64,000 bases of DNA, taken from NCBI RefSeq assembly GCF_000022085.1, contig NC_011894.1, positions 6,136,501 to 6,200,500 of the forward strand, read 5' to 3'. Made by a program: the position numbers and the translations under genes. The notes beneath the pieces are model-generated. The model worked only from the letters and a program-made list of their open reading frames with translations, had not been told where the DNA came from and did not search any database. This DNA comes from Methylobacterium nodulans ORS 2060 (GTDB taxonomy: Bacteria; Pseudomonadota; Alphaproteobacteria; Rhizobiales; Beijerinckiaceae). Of this stretch, positions 9,184-16,788 are shown piece after piece (within the stretch, counting starts at the first letter, position 1; each line of letters starts with the position of its first letter).

Positions 9184-9299
9184 CTGAGAGCGTGTGAATC
9201 TTTTGGATTTTCGACCTTCTAGCGTCCGCTAAGTGATTGATCTTATTAGGATCAGAAAAGTCCAAAACCGAAAGATTCACAGCCTCTGAGGGGCTGGCG
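9184..9299. repeat. Imperfect inverted repeat element of about 116 bp (MITE-like)
   Basis: The left end ctgagagcgtgtgaatcttt is mirrored at the right end (aaagattcac, then agcctctgag). The arms pair over about 30 bases with a few mismatches, and the interior is noticeably AT-richer than its surroundings. There is no coding capacity. It resembles a small non-autonomous transposable element or a long imperfect hairpin; no target duplication was identified with confidence. Confidence 0.45.
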
Positions 9300-9378
9300 A
9301 TCTTCGATGTCGGCGGCGTCCACGCGGGAACCTGCGTTCCTTCAGCCGAACACACCGCTTGATCCGGTTTCCGGTTGA

Positions 9379-9601
9379 TCTGTTCGGAGACAAGAGGGCG
9401 CGGGGAACCCCTCTCCCGTGCGGGAGAGGGGTAGGGGTGAGAGTCCCGGACCGTGCAGCAAGCACCCACAACCGTGGTGCTGGCGGCGGGCCGGTTCAGA
9501 ATACTTGCTGAACCACCTGGGCCCTCACGCGCGATCTTCGATCGCCTGCCCCTCTCCCGCACGGGAGAGGGGTTCCCCGCGCCCTCTTGTCTCCGAACAG
9601 A
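9379..9601. repeat. Perfect 53-bp inverted repeat pair enclosing 117 bp
   Basis: Bases 9379-9431 (tctgttcggagacaagaggg, continuing to a ctctcccgtgcgggagag palindrome) reappear as an exact reverse complement at 9549-9601. Each arm itself ends in a cccctctcccg(t/c) palindrome, so both local hairpins and one very long stem can form. The 117-bp loop carries no gene. This is the main content of the gene-free stretch 9100-9809. Confidence 0.85.
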
Positions 9602-9721
9602 GAGACCGGAAGCCGCACGAGACCGCAAGCCCACCGTCCTGACGCAGTTCTGCCTGTACAATCCCATCCGCACGTGTAGATTACCGGCTGCCGGGTCCGC
9701 TCTCGGCACAGTCTATATCCT

Positions 9722-9757
9722 GCTCCGCCGGCCAGATCATCACCGGCGGAGCTTTTT
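9722..9757 (+). terminator. Strong intrinsic terminator on the plus strand
   Basis: GCTCCGCCGG and CCGGCGGAGC form a perfect 10-bp stem with an 11-base loop, followed at once by TTTTT (9753-9757). This is a textbook Rho-independent terminator for plus-strand transcription. The nearest annotated plus-strand gene ends over 600 bases upstream (9099), so it may serve an unannotated short transcript starting within 9600-9720. Confidence 0.75.
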
Positions 9758-9809
9758 CATGATGATTCGGAACTTGGGATTGCCGAATTATCCCGGACTT
9801 GCGACCTGA

Positions 9810-10469
9810 TTATCCTGAGAGCCACGCGAGCGCCTCGGACCCGGAGAGCGGCGTCGGGTCCCAGCGCGCCGGATGCTCGACGGCCTCGCGCAGCAGGCGC
9901 TTGTAGACCTGCCGCGGCACCTCGACGGCGCCGAATTGGGTGAGGTGGCTGGTCACGAACTGCGCGTCGAGGAGGCGGTAGCCGTCGCGGCGCAGGCGGG
10001 CGGCGAGGTGGACCAGCGCCACCTTCGAGGCGTCACGGGCCAAGTGGAACATGCTCTCGCCGAAGAAGGCGCCGCCGAGCGAGACGCCGTAGAGCCCGCC
10101 GACGAGGACCCGCGGCTCGCCCGCATAGACCTCGACCGTGTGGCAATAGCCGAGGTCGAAGAGCTCGCCGTAGAGGGCGCGGATGCGGCTATTGATCCAG
10201 GTGCGGGCGCTGTCCCGGCGCGGCGCGGCGCAGCCCGCGATGACCCCGTCGAAGTCGCGATCGGTCACGACCTCGAAGCCGCCGGAGCGCACGGTGCGGG
10301 CGAGCCGGCTCGCCACGTGGAAGCGGTCGAGGGGCAGGATGCCCCGCTCCCGCGGCTCGACCCAGTAGATCGCCGGGTCGTCGGCATCCTCCGCCATCGG
10401 GAAGATGCCCGCCGCATAGGCCTTGAGCAGGATCTCAGGCGTGATCTCGACGAAGACGCTGCCGTGCAT
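9810..10469 (-). CDS. aat: Leucyl/phenylalanyl-tRNA--protein transferase
   Basis: Adds Leu or Phe from aminoacyl-tRNA to proteins with N-terminal Lys/Arg, marking them for ClpS/ClpAP degradation (N-end rule). The 219-residue protein has the family signature [20 protein letters not shown], then [40 protein letters not shown] and [18 protein letters not shown]. The length and ends are normal. It lies 72 bases downstream of accC on the same strand and probably belongs to an accB-accC-aat transcription unit. Confidence 0.95.
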   Translation of the reverse strand: MHGSVFVEITPEILLKAYAAGIFPMAEDADDPAIYWVEPRERGILPLDRFHVASRLARTVRSGGFEVVTDRDFDGVIAGCAAPRRDSARTWINSRIRALYGELFDLGYCHTVEVYAGEPRVLVGGLYGVSLGGAFFGESMFHLARDASKVALVHLAARLRRDGYRLLDAQFVTSHLTQFGAVEVPRQVYKRLLREAVEHPARWDPTPLSGSEALAWLSG

Positions 10470-10541
10470 CGAAGGCTTCCGGTCGAGAGAAGGCGGTATT
10501 CTTCACGGGGCGGGCGGCCCTTGTAAATGGCCGCGGTGCCG

Positions 10542-11897
10542 TCAGGCAACGTCGAGGCCGCCGGTCTTCAGGAACTCCTCCAGCCAGTGGATGTCGTAGA
10601 GCCCGTTCTGGATGTCGGCGTTGCGCACGAGGGTGCGGAAGAGCGGCAGCGTCGTGTCGATGCCGTCGACCACGAACTCGTCGAGGGCCCGGCGCAGGCG
10701 CATCAGGCACTCGGTCCGGGTGCGGCCGTGCACGATGAGCTTGCCGACCAGCGAGTCGTAGTGCGGCGGGATCCGGTAGCCCTGGAAGGCTGCGGAATCG
10801 ACCCGGACGCCCAGGCCCCCCGGCGGGTGGAAATAGGTGATGGTGCCGGGCGAGGGCCGGAAGGTCGCCGGGTGCTCGGCATTGATGCGGCATTCGACGG
10901 CGTGGCCCTCGACCCGCACATCCTCCTGGCGCAGCGACAGCGGCGCCCCGGCCGCGACCCGGATCTGCTCGTTCACGAGGTCGATCCCGGTGATCATCTC
11001 GGTCACCGGATGCTCGACCTGGATCCGGGTGTTCATCTCGATGAAGTAGAACTCGCCGTCCTCGTACAGGAACTCGATCGTGCCGGCGCCCGTATAGCCA
11101 AGCTCCTGCATGGCCCTGGCGCAGATGCCGCCGATGCGCTCGCGCATCTCCGCGTTGAGAGCCGGGGAGGGGCCCTCCTCCCAGACCTTCTGGTGGCGGC
11201 GCTGGAGCGAGCAGTCGCGCTCCGCGAGGTGGATCGCGCCGCCGCGCCCGTCGCCCAGCACCTGCACCTCGATGTGGCGCGGTTTTTCCAGGTACTTCTC
11301 GATATAGACCGCGTCGTCCCCGAAGGCGGCCTTCGCCTCGGTGCGGGCGGTGGCGAGCGCGGTTTCCAGATCCTCCTCGCTGCGGGCAACCTTCATGCCG
11401 CGCCCGCCGCCGCCGGAGGCGGCCTTGATGAGGACCGGGTAGCCGATATCGGCGGCGATGCGCCTGGCCTCGTCGGGATCGGCGACGCCGCCCTCCGAGC
11501 CCGGCACGCAGGGAATGCCGAGCCGCGTGGCCGTGCGCTTGGCCTCGATCTTGTCGCCCATCAGGCGGATGTGCTCCGCCTTCGGCCCGATGAAGGCGAT
11601 GCGGTGGTGACCCAGCACCTCGGCGAAGCGCGCGTTTTCGGACAGGAAGCCGTAGCCCGGATGCACCGCATCCGCCCCGGTGATCTCGCAGGCGGCGATG
11701 ATCGAGGGAATGTTGAGGTAGCTGTCGCGGGCGGGCGGCGGACCGATGCAGACGCTCTCGTCGGCGAGCCGCACATGCATGGCATCGGCATCGGCGGTGG
11801 AATGGACCGCCACGGTGGCGATGCCGAGTTCCTTGGCCGCCCGCAGGATGCGCAGCGCGATCTCGCCCCGGTTCGCGATCAGGATCTTGTCAAACAT
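10542..11897 (-). CDS. accC: Acetyl-CoA carboxylase, biotin carboxylase subunit
   Basis: ATP-dependent carboxylation of biotinyl-AccB, the first half-reaction of acetyl-CoA carboxylase in fatty acid synthesis. The 451-residue protein shows the full ATP-grasp biotin carboxylase pattern: [34 protein letters not shown], the glycine-rich ATP loop [47 protein letters not shown] and [15 protein letters not shown]. It directly follows accB with a 10-base gap. The identification is secure. Confidence 0.98.
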   Translation of the reverse strand: MFDKILIANRGEIALRILRAAKELGIATVAVHSTADADAMHVRLADESVCIGPPPARDSYLNIPSIIAACEITGADAVHPGYGFLSENARFAEVLGHHRIAFIGPKAEHIRLMGDKIEAKRTATRLGIPCVPGSEGGVADPDEARRIAADIGYPVLIKAASGGGGRGMKVARSEEDLETALATARTEAKAAFGDDAVYIEKYLEKPRHIEVQVLGDGRGGAIHLAERDCSLQRRHQKVWEEGPSPALNAEMRERIGGICARAMQELGYTGAGTIEFLYEDGEFYFIEMNTRIQVEHPVTEMITGIDLVNEQIRVAAGAPLSLRQEDVRVEGHAVECRINAEHPATFRPSPGTITYFHPPGGLGVRVDSAAFQGYRIPPHYDSLVGKLIVHGRTRTECLMRLRRALDEFVVDGIDTTLPLFRTLVRNADIQNGLYDIHWLEEFLKTGGLDVA

Positions 11898-11907
11898 CGC
11901 GGCTTCG

Positions 11908-12390
11908 TCACTCGATCACCAGGAGGGGCTCGCCGAACTCCACCGGCTGGCCGTCCTCGATGAAGATCGCCGTGACCGTGCCGGCCCGGGGCGCGACGAT
12001 GTCGTTGAAGGTCTTCATCGCCTCGACGAGGAGGAGGCGCGCGCCGCTCTCGACCCGCGAGCCCACCTCCACGAAGGGCTTGGCCTCCGGCGAGGGGCGC
12101 CGGTAGGCGGTGCCGACCATCGGCGAGAGCACGGCGCCCGGATGGCTCGCCAGCGCCTTGGCATCCGGCTCCGCCGCGGCGGAGGACGGGACGGAAGCGG
12201 CCGGAAGCGGAGGCGGCGCTGCGGCCGCCGGGGCCGTCACCGGCACCTGGATCGTCGCCGCCGTGAGGTTGCGGGCGACGCGGATGCGCAGATCGCCCTT
12301 CTCGACCTCAATCTCGGTCAGGTCGGTCTCGGCGATCAGGGTCGCGAGCTGGCGCACCAGATCGGGATCGAACGGATCTTGCTTGGACAT
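11908..12390 (-). CDS. accB: Acetyl-CoA carboxylase, biotin carboxyl carrier protein
   Basis: Biotin carrier of acetyl-CoA carboxylase. The 160-residue protein begins [20 protein letters not shown], has an Ala/Pro-rich linker at about 60-90 and a C-terminal biotinyl domain with [13 protein letters not shown] (biotin on the Lys of EAMKT). The ATG at 12390 fits the family N-terminus; a longer frame upstream has no family-like sequence. In many related genomes aroQ lies immediately upstream. Here only 144 bases separate accB from the DsbA-like gene and no aroQ is present; that comparison is from general knowledge. Confidence 0.95.
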   Translation of the reverse strand: MSKQDPFDPDLVRQLATLIAETDLTEIEVEKGDLRIRVARNLTAATIQVPVTAPAAAAPPPLPAASVPSSAAAEPDAKALASHPGAVLSPMVGTAYRRPSPEAKPFVEVGSRVESGARLLLVEAMKTFNDIVAPRAGTVTAIFIEDGQPVEFGEPLLVIE

Positions 12391-12534
12391 GCGGTGGCAA
12401 TCGATGTGTTGGCGATGAGGCCCGCGGGGGCAGGGGCCGCACCCGCCCGGCGCCGGCCGGGCCGACACCGGGCGAGCCGGCGCGAGCGCGCTCTTAACCG
12501 ATCGCCCCGGGCCGGGATAGCCCGAACGGGCGCC

Positions 12535-13308
12535 TCAGCAGGTCGCGTGGCCGCACTGGCGCACGCCCGCGATGGTCTTGCGGATCGGCTCGGCGCCGAC
12601 CGCCCCCGGGATGATCTCCTCGCCGATGATGAAGGCCGGCGTCCCCGAGAGGCCGAGCTTGTCGCCGAGCCCCACATTCTCCTGCAGAGCGGTCTGTACG
12701 TCGGGAGACTGCATGTCCTTCTGCAGGCGGGCGATGTCGAGGCCCATCTCACGCGCCACCGCGATCGCCCGCTCGCCGTTCACGCGGCCGCGGGTCTCGA
12801 GCAGCCTGGTGTGGTACTCGAACAGCTTGTCGCCCTTGAGCTGCTGCTTCGCCGCGAGCGCGACCTTGCTCGCCTCGACCGAATCCGGGCCGAGGACGGG
12901 GAAGTCCTTGAGCACGACCTTGAGCTTCGGATCGGACTTCATCAGGGCCTGGATGTCGCCGAGTGCCCGCTTGCAGTAGCCGCAATTGTAATCGAAGAAC
13001 TCCACCAGGGTGACGTCGCCGTTCGGGTTGCCGGCCGTGTAGCTCGTCGCCGCATTGTGCAGGATGTCGCGGGTCTCCTTGAGCGCGCTCGCCTGGGCCT
13101 GCCGCTGGGCCTCCTGCTGGCGCTTCTCCAGCTCGGCCATCGCCTCCTGCAGCACCTCGGGGTTCTTCAGGAGGTAGTCGCGGATCACGCCCTCGATGGC
13201 TTGGCGCTGAGCATCCGTCATCGGCGCCTCGGCGCGGGTCGGCGCGGCGGCGAGCGCGAGGGCGCCCGTGAGGGCGAGGGCGGGCAGAAGGCGGGGGAGG
13301 GGGGGCAT
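12535..13308 (-). CDS. DsbA/Com1-like periplasmic thiol-disulfide oxidoreductase
   Basis: Thioredoxin-fold protein that probably forms or isomerises disulfides in exported proteins. The 257-residue protein has an N-terminal signal peptide (LLPALALTGALALAAAPTRA), a coiled, charged segment at about 45-85 (AMAELEKRQQEAQRQAQ), then FFDYNCGYCKRALGDIQAL with the CGYC active site and the cis-proline-type region SGTPAFIIGEEIIPGA. The ATG at 13308 is chosen because it places the signal peptide at the N-terminus. It lies upstream of accB on the same strand with a 144-base gap, so it may be transcribed separately. Confidence 0.88.
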   Translation of the reverse strand: MPPLPRLLPALALTGALALAAAPTRAEAPMTDAQRQAIEGVIRDYLLKNPEVLQEAMAELEKRQQEAQRQAQASALKETRDILHNAATSYTAGNPNGDVTLVEFFDYNCGYCKRALGDIQALMKSDPKLKVVLKDFPVLGPDSVEASKVALAAKQQLKGDKLFEYHTRLLETRGRVNGERAIAVAREMGLDIARLQKDMQSPDVQTALQENVGLGDKLGLSGTPAFIIGEEIIPGAVGAEPIRKTIAGVRQCGHATC

Positions 13309-13452
13309 CGTCGTCCTCGTGGGGTCGTCCGGCAGGCGGCTCTCGTCGCGCGAGCGCTCTCTTGCCTGTGGGGTTAGGCGGTTTCGCGGCGTGCGGCAAA
13401 TCACGGTCGCGTCGCCTAAAGGCTCGTCAAGGGAGGGCGGCCAAGCGCCCGC

Positions 13453-13570
13453 GGCCCCCTAGAGCGCTCCCCGCCGAAGTGGATGCCGGTTCGGCGTAAA
13501 GGAGCGCGAAAAATCAAAGACTGAAGAGCCGTGCCCGTTTCGGTTGAAACGGGCACGGCTCTAGAGCGCC
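13453..13570. repeat. Two-hairpin intergenic repeat element
   Basis: Bounded by ctagagcg motifs (near 13460 and 13561). It contains a perfect 17-bp stem with a GGTT loop at 13525-13562 (agagccgtgcccgtttc / gaaacgggcacggctct) and a smaller gccgaa / ttcggc hairpin to its left. It lies in the 332-base divergent gap between the DsbA-like gene and the aminotransferase, so it is not positioned as a terminator for either. The rest of that gap (13309-13640) shows nothing else. Confidence 0.6.
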
Positions 13571-13640
13571 CGCGGCGTTGCGGGATGCGGGCGATCCGCC
13601 CTATCTGCCGGGCTCCCGTCTCCGCCACGGATCCTCTCTG

Positions 13641-14813
13641 ATGCGGCCTGCCCCGACCGACCCGCTCGTCTCCCGCCGCGCCGCGCGGGTGGCCCCCTTC
13701 CTCGCCATGGACGTGCTCTCCGCGGCGGCCGCCCGGGAGCGACGCGGGGATAGCGTTGTTCACATGGAGGTGGGCCAACCGGCGGCGCCCGCGCCGCGCG
13801 CCGCCATCGCGGCCGCGCAGGGCGCGCTCGCGGCCGGGCGCATCCCCTACACGGAGGCGCTCGGCATCACCCCCTTGCGCGAGCGCATCGCCCGCCACTA
13901 CGCCGAGACCTACGGGATCGCGGTGTCGCCGGAGCGGATCGTCGTGACCACGGGCTCCTCGGCGGGCTTCGTCCTCGCCTTCCTGGCGCTGTTCGACGCC
14001 GGCGGCCGGGTCGCCATCGCGGAGCCGGGCTACCCGGCCTATCGCAGCATCCTGCAGGCCCTCGACCTCGAGCCCGTGCCGCTGCGCCTGCGGGCGGAGG
14101 ACGGCTTCGTGCCCACGGCCGCGGCGGTCCGGGCGGCGCATGCGGAGCGCCCGCTCTCGGGGCTGCTGGTGATGAGCCCGGCCAACCCCTCCGGCACCAT
14201 GATCGACCCGGTCGGCCTCGCCGAGCTCGGCCGCACCTGCCGGGCGCTCCGGCTCTCCTTCGTCTCCGACGAGATCTATCACGGCCTCACCTACGGGGTG
14301 CCGGCCGCGACCGCGCTTCAGAGCGACCCGGACGCGGTGATCATCAACTCCTTCTCGAAATACTACTGCATGACCGGCTGGCGGATCGGCTGGATGGTGG
14401 TGCCGGAGGAGCTGGTGCGCCCGATCGAGCGGCTGGCGCAGAACCTCTACATTTCGGCGCCCTACCTGTCGCAGGTGGCGGCGCTTGCCGCCTTCGACGC
14501 CACGCAGGAGCTGGAGGCGGTCAAGGCCGACTACGCCCGGGCGCGGGCCGTCCTCCTCAACGAGCTGCCGGGGCTCGGCCTCGGCGACGTGCATCCGGCC
14601 GACGGCGCCTTCTACCTCTACGCGGACGTGGCGCGGCTCACCAACGACGCGAGCGGCTTCTGCCGTCGCATGCTCGACGAGGCCGGCGTCGCGGCGACCC
14701 CAGGGCTCGATTTCGATCCCACTGAGGGCAACCACCACCTGCGCTTCTCCTTCGCGGGCGGCGAGCGGGAGGCGCATGAGGCGGTGCGGCGGCTGCGGAT
14801 CTGGCTCGGCTGA
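13641..14813 (+). CDS. Class I/II PLP-dependent aminotransferase
   Basis: Probable aspartate/aromatic-type aminotransferase; the substrate is not determinable from sequence. The 390-residue protein follows fold type I: VHMEVGQPAAPAPRAAI, YTEALGITPLRERIARHY, VTTGSSAGFVLAFLALF, MSPANPSGTMIDP, FVSDEIYHGLTY, the PLP lysine (about residue 240) in INSFSKYYCMTGWRIGW, and HLRFSFAGGEREAHEAVRRL. The ATG at 13641 gives the usual short N-terminus. It is a single-gene unit, with a repeat hairpin about 80 bases upstream. Confidence 0.88.
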   Translation: MRPAPTDPLVSRRAARVAPFLAMDVLSAAAARERRGDSVVHMEVGQPAAPAPRAAIAAAQGALAAGRIPYTEALGITPLRERIARHYAETYGIAVSPERIVVTTGSSAGFVLAFLALFDAGGRVAIAEPGYPAYRSILQALDLEPVPLRLRAEDGFVPTAAAVRAAHAERPLSGLLVMSPANPSGTMIDPVGLAELGRTCRALRLSFVSDEIYHGLTYGVPAATALQSDPDAVIINSFSKYYCMTGWRIGWMVVPEELVRPIERLAQNLYISAPYLSQVAALAAFDATQELEAVKADYARARAVLLNELPGLGLGDVHPADGAFYLYADVARLTNDASGFCRRMLDEAGVAATPGLDFDPTEGNHHLRFSFAGGEREAHEAVRRLRIWLG

Positions 14814-14888
14814 GGCGCTCGCCTCGCCAAACCCTCGCCAAGCCGCGACAGGCCGGCGATCCGTCGCGGAGCCGGCCGCCGGCCCAGA

Positions 14889-16247
14889 TCAGCCCTTCAC
14901 GATCGCCTGGGCATGGTCCGCCAGCGCCCGCACGGCCTTCTCGAAGGACTGGAAGGCGGGCGTGGCGCGATCCCAGTCGTGGCTGCTCACGCCCTGCACC
15001 ACCGCGGCCGCGCTCCGGCGCGCCTCCTCGAAGGCGGACAAGGCCGCGTCGAGGGGTGCCCCCGCATAGGCCGGATCGGCCTTCAGGGCCGCGCAGAGGG
15101 CCGGCAGGTCGACGGCGGCGTCGAACACCGCCTCCTCGGGCTTGGCCGGCCGCATGCCGATCAGCACCATCGCCATCCGGCGCTTCCAGGCGGCGAGGTC
15201 CGCCGGCAGGCGCACGAAGCCATAGGCCGGGATGTCGCGGCGGCCGGCCAGGTCCAGGGTCTCGCGGGCCAGCGTCTCGGCCTTGGCGAGCTGCCCCATC
15301 AGGCCGTCGATCTCCTGGCGGGTCTTCTCGGTCTTGGCCGCGACCTGCTGCACGCCGGCCGAGATCTCCTGGGTGGCGGATTGCTGCTGGCCCAGCACCT
15401 CGGCGAGCGCCCGGATGCCCTCGGCCGAGCCGGCGACGGCCTGCCCTTCCTCCACGATCCGGGAGCCGACCCGGCTTACCGCGGCGGTGCCGGTCGCGAC
15501 CGCCTGCCGGCTCTCCGAGACCGCGTTCTGGATCGCCGCCAGTTCCTGCAGGAGGGCCGCGAGGCGGGTCCGGATCTGGTCGGTCGCCCGCGCCGTCTGG
15601 CCCGAGAGCTGCTTGACCTCGGCGGCGACGACCGCAAAGCCGCGGCCGGCCTCGCCCGCGCGCGCCGCCTCGATGGTGGCGTTCAGCGCCAGCAGGTTGG
15701 TCTGGCTGGAGATCGCCTCGATCGCACCGGCGATCTCCTGGATCTGCAGGGCGGCGCTCTCGAAGCCCCGCAGGCGCTGCTCCATCTGGACAGCGCCGGC
15801 CTCGATCACCTCCATGGTCCGGGTCGCCTCCTGCATGTCGGAGGCGCATCCGGCAATTCCCGTGCGGGCCCGCTCGGCGAGGTCCGCGCTGCTCTGGGAC
15901 CGGCTCCACAGCTCGCGCGTGGACGCCGCCACCTCCTCCACCGCCGCCGCCATGGTGCGGGTCTGGGCGGCAACCTCGGAGGCGTCATGCGTCATCCACG
16001 CCAGGATGGTGCCGGCCTCCGACGCTTCGGCCGCGATGCGGGCGCCGAGGCCGAGATCGGCCGCCGCCGCGCGGCGGCTGCGGTCCACGAGCCGGCCGAG
16101 GGCCGCGCCGACCCGGCCGTCGGCCCCGCCGACCGAGCCCGACAACGCCACCCGATCGAGCAGGCCGGCGATCCTCTCCTCGGCCGCCTCCGCGGGTTCG
16201 GTAGCCACGGCGGGTTGCGGACGCGCGGGTCGGAGGGCTCGGAACAT
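14889..16247 (-). CDS. Soluble methyl-accepting chemotaxis-like signal transducer
   Basis: The 452-residue protein has a chemoreceptor cytoplasmic signalling domain at about 85-310, including the highly conserved hairpin tip [20 protein letters not shown] and its continuation [26 protein letters not shown]. It has no membrane segment and no recognisable N-terminal sensory domain. The C-terminal 130 residues (from [20 protein letters not shown]) are mostly helical and of no family I recognise; they loosely resemble a CZB position but lack its histidines. It is therefore likely a cytoplasmic receptor feeding CheA. No che genes are adjacent. Its ligand is unknown. Confidence 0.85.
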   Translation of the reverse strand: MFRALRPARPQPAVATEPAEAAEERIAGLLDRVALSGSVGGADGRVGAALGRLVDRSRRAAAADLGLGARIAAEASEAGTILAWMTHDASEVAAQTRTMAAAVEEVAASTRELWSRSQSSADLAERARTGIAGCASDMQEATRTMEVIEAGAVQMEQRLRGFESAALQIQEIAGAIEAISSQTNLLALNATIEAARAGEAGRGFAVVAAEVKQLSGQTARATDQIRTRLAALLQELAAIQNAVSESRQAVATGTAAVSRVGSRIVEEGQAVAGSAEGIRALAEVLGQQQSATQEISAGVQQVAAKTEKTRQEIDGLMGQLAKAETLARETLDLAGRRDIPAYGFVRLPADLAAWKRRMAMVLIGMRPAKPEEAVFDAAVDLPALCAALKADPAYAGAPLDAALSAFEEARRSAAAVVQGVSSHDWDRATPAFQSFEKAVRALADHAQAIVKG

Positions 16248-16574
16248 CTCGGACAGCTCACATTGGGTCGCTGTCTTTTTTCATCGAAACGCTTGCGATT
16301 CCGTTAATATACCGCCACCGCCCACCGCTGATCTTTATACTTTGCTTCACTGCAAGCTCTATCCGGAATCCACCCTCCTGTAAAATGGATAAATCAGACC
16401 GCAAGAGCAGAGACGACCCAAAGCTTTCTTACAATGACACCCGTGGCAGAGGGCAACACAGGGGACGCGCTGCGGTAATACCGAGTCGGGCGTCATCTGC
16501 GGCCCGCACAGGATGAGCCTCGGAGTCGCGCAGCACGGTTCGCGCGACCTTCGGGGAAGACCTTTCCAACACGA
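16248..16574. other. AT-richer intergenic stretch upstream of the chemoreceptor-like gene
   Basis: Bases 16248-16574 are noticeably less GC-rich than their surroundings (for example gttaatatacc and atctttatactttgc) and contain no supported gene. On the minus strand they form the upstream region of the receptor gene. I could not fit a convincing sigma-28 (flagellar) promoter with correct spacing. Confidence 0.4.
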
Positions 16575-16610
16575 ACGGGGCCCAGTCCTCGCCTGAGGAC
16601 CGGGCCCCGT
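16575..16610. terminator. Large hairpin downstream of rne
   Basis: ACGGGGCCC-A-GTCCTC pairs with GAGGAC-C-GGGCCCCGT around a GCCT loop, a very stable stem. No T-run follows on either strand, so termination is uncertain. It lies between the rne stop codon and the chemoreceptor-like gene, both on the minus strand, and may end rne transcription or stabilise its 3' end. Confidence 0.45.
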
Positions 16611-16650
16611 CATCTCGCGTGCGGCGCGGTCGCGGGACCGCGCGGCGTTC

Positions 16651-16788
16651 ATACCAACGGCCCAAGATACTGCCGCGCATGCTCACACAGCGGGCCGTTG
16701 ACCCATCTCGAATTTTCGACACCAAGCCAAAGGCTTGGCGAAAATCCGAGAACGGAACCAACGGTCACATGGAAATGACCGTTGGTAT
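16651..16788. repeat. 138-bp repeat element with 10-bp terminal inverted repeats, abutting the rne stop codon
   Basis: The ends are ataccaacgg (16651-16660) and ccgttggtat (16779-16788). Inside are two further hairpins: attttcg...cgaaaat with caagcc/ggcttg (16712-16746) and accaacggtca / tgaccgttggt (16757-16786). The right end overlaps the first base of the rne stop codon. A partial copy lies at 3176-3244. It looks like a MITE or REP-type element that could also shape the 3' end of rne mRNA. Confidence 0.65.

Noticed and set aside
9379..9601. CRISPR-like repeats
   Set aside because: Only two copies, inverted rather than direct, and no cas genes or spacer array.
16248..16440. Sigma-28 flagellar promoter for the chemoreceptor-like gene
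   Set aside because: TAAA and a GCGGTATA-like block are present but the spacer is about 18 bases instead of about 15, so the match is not convincing.
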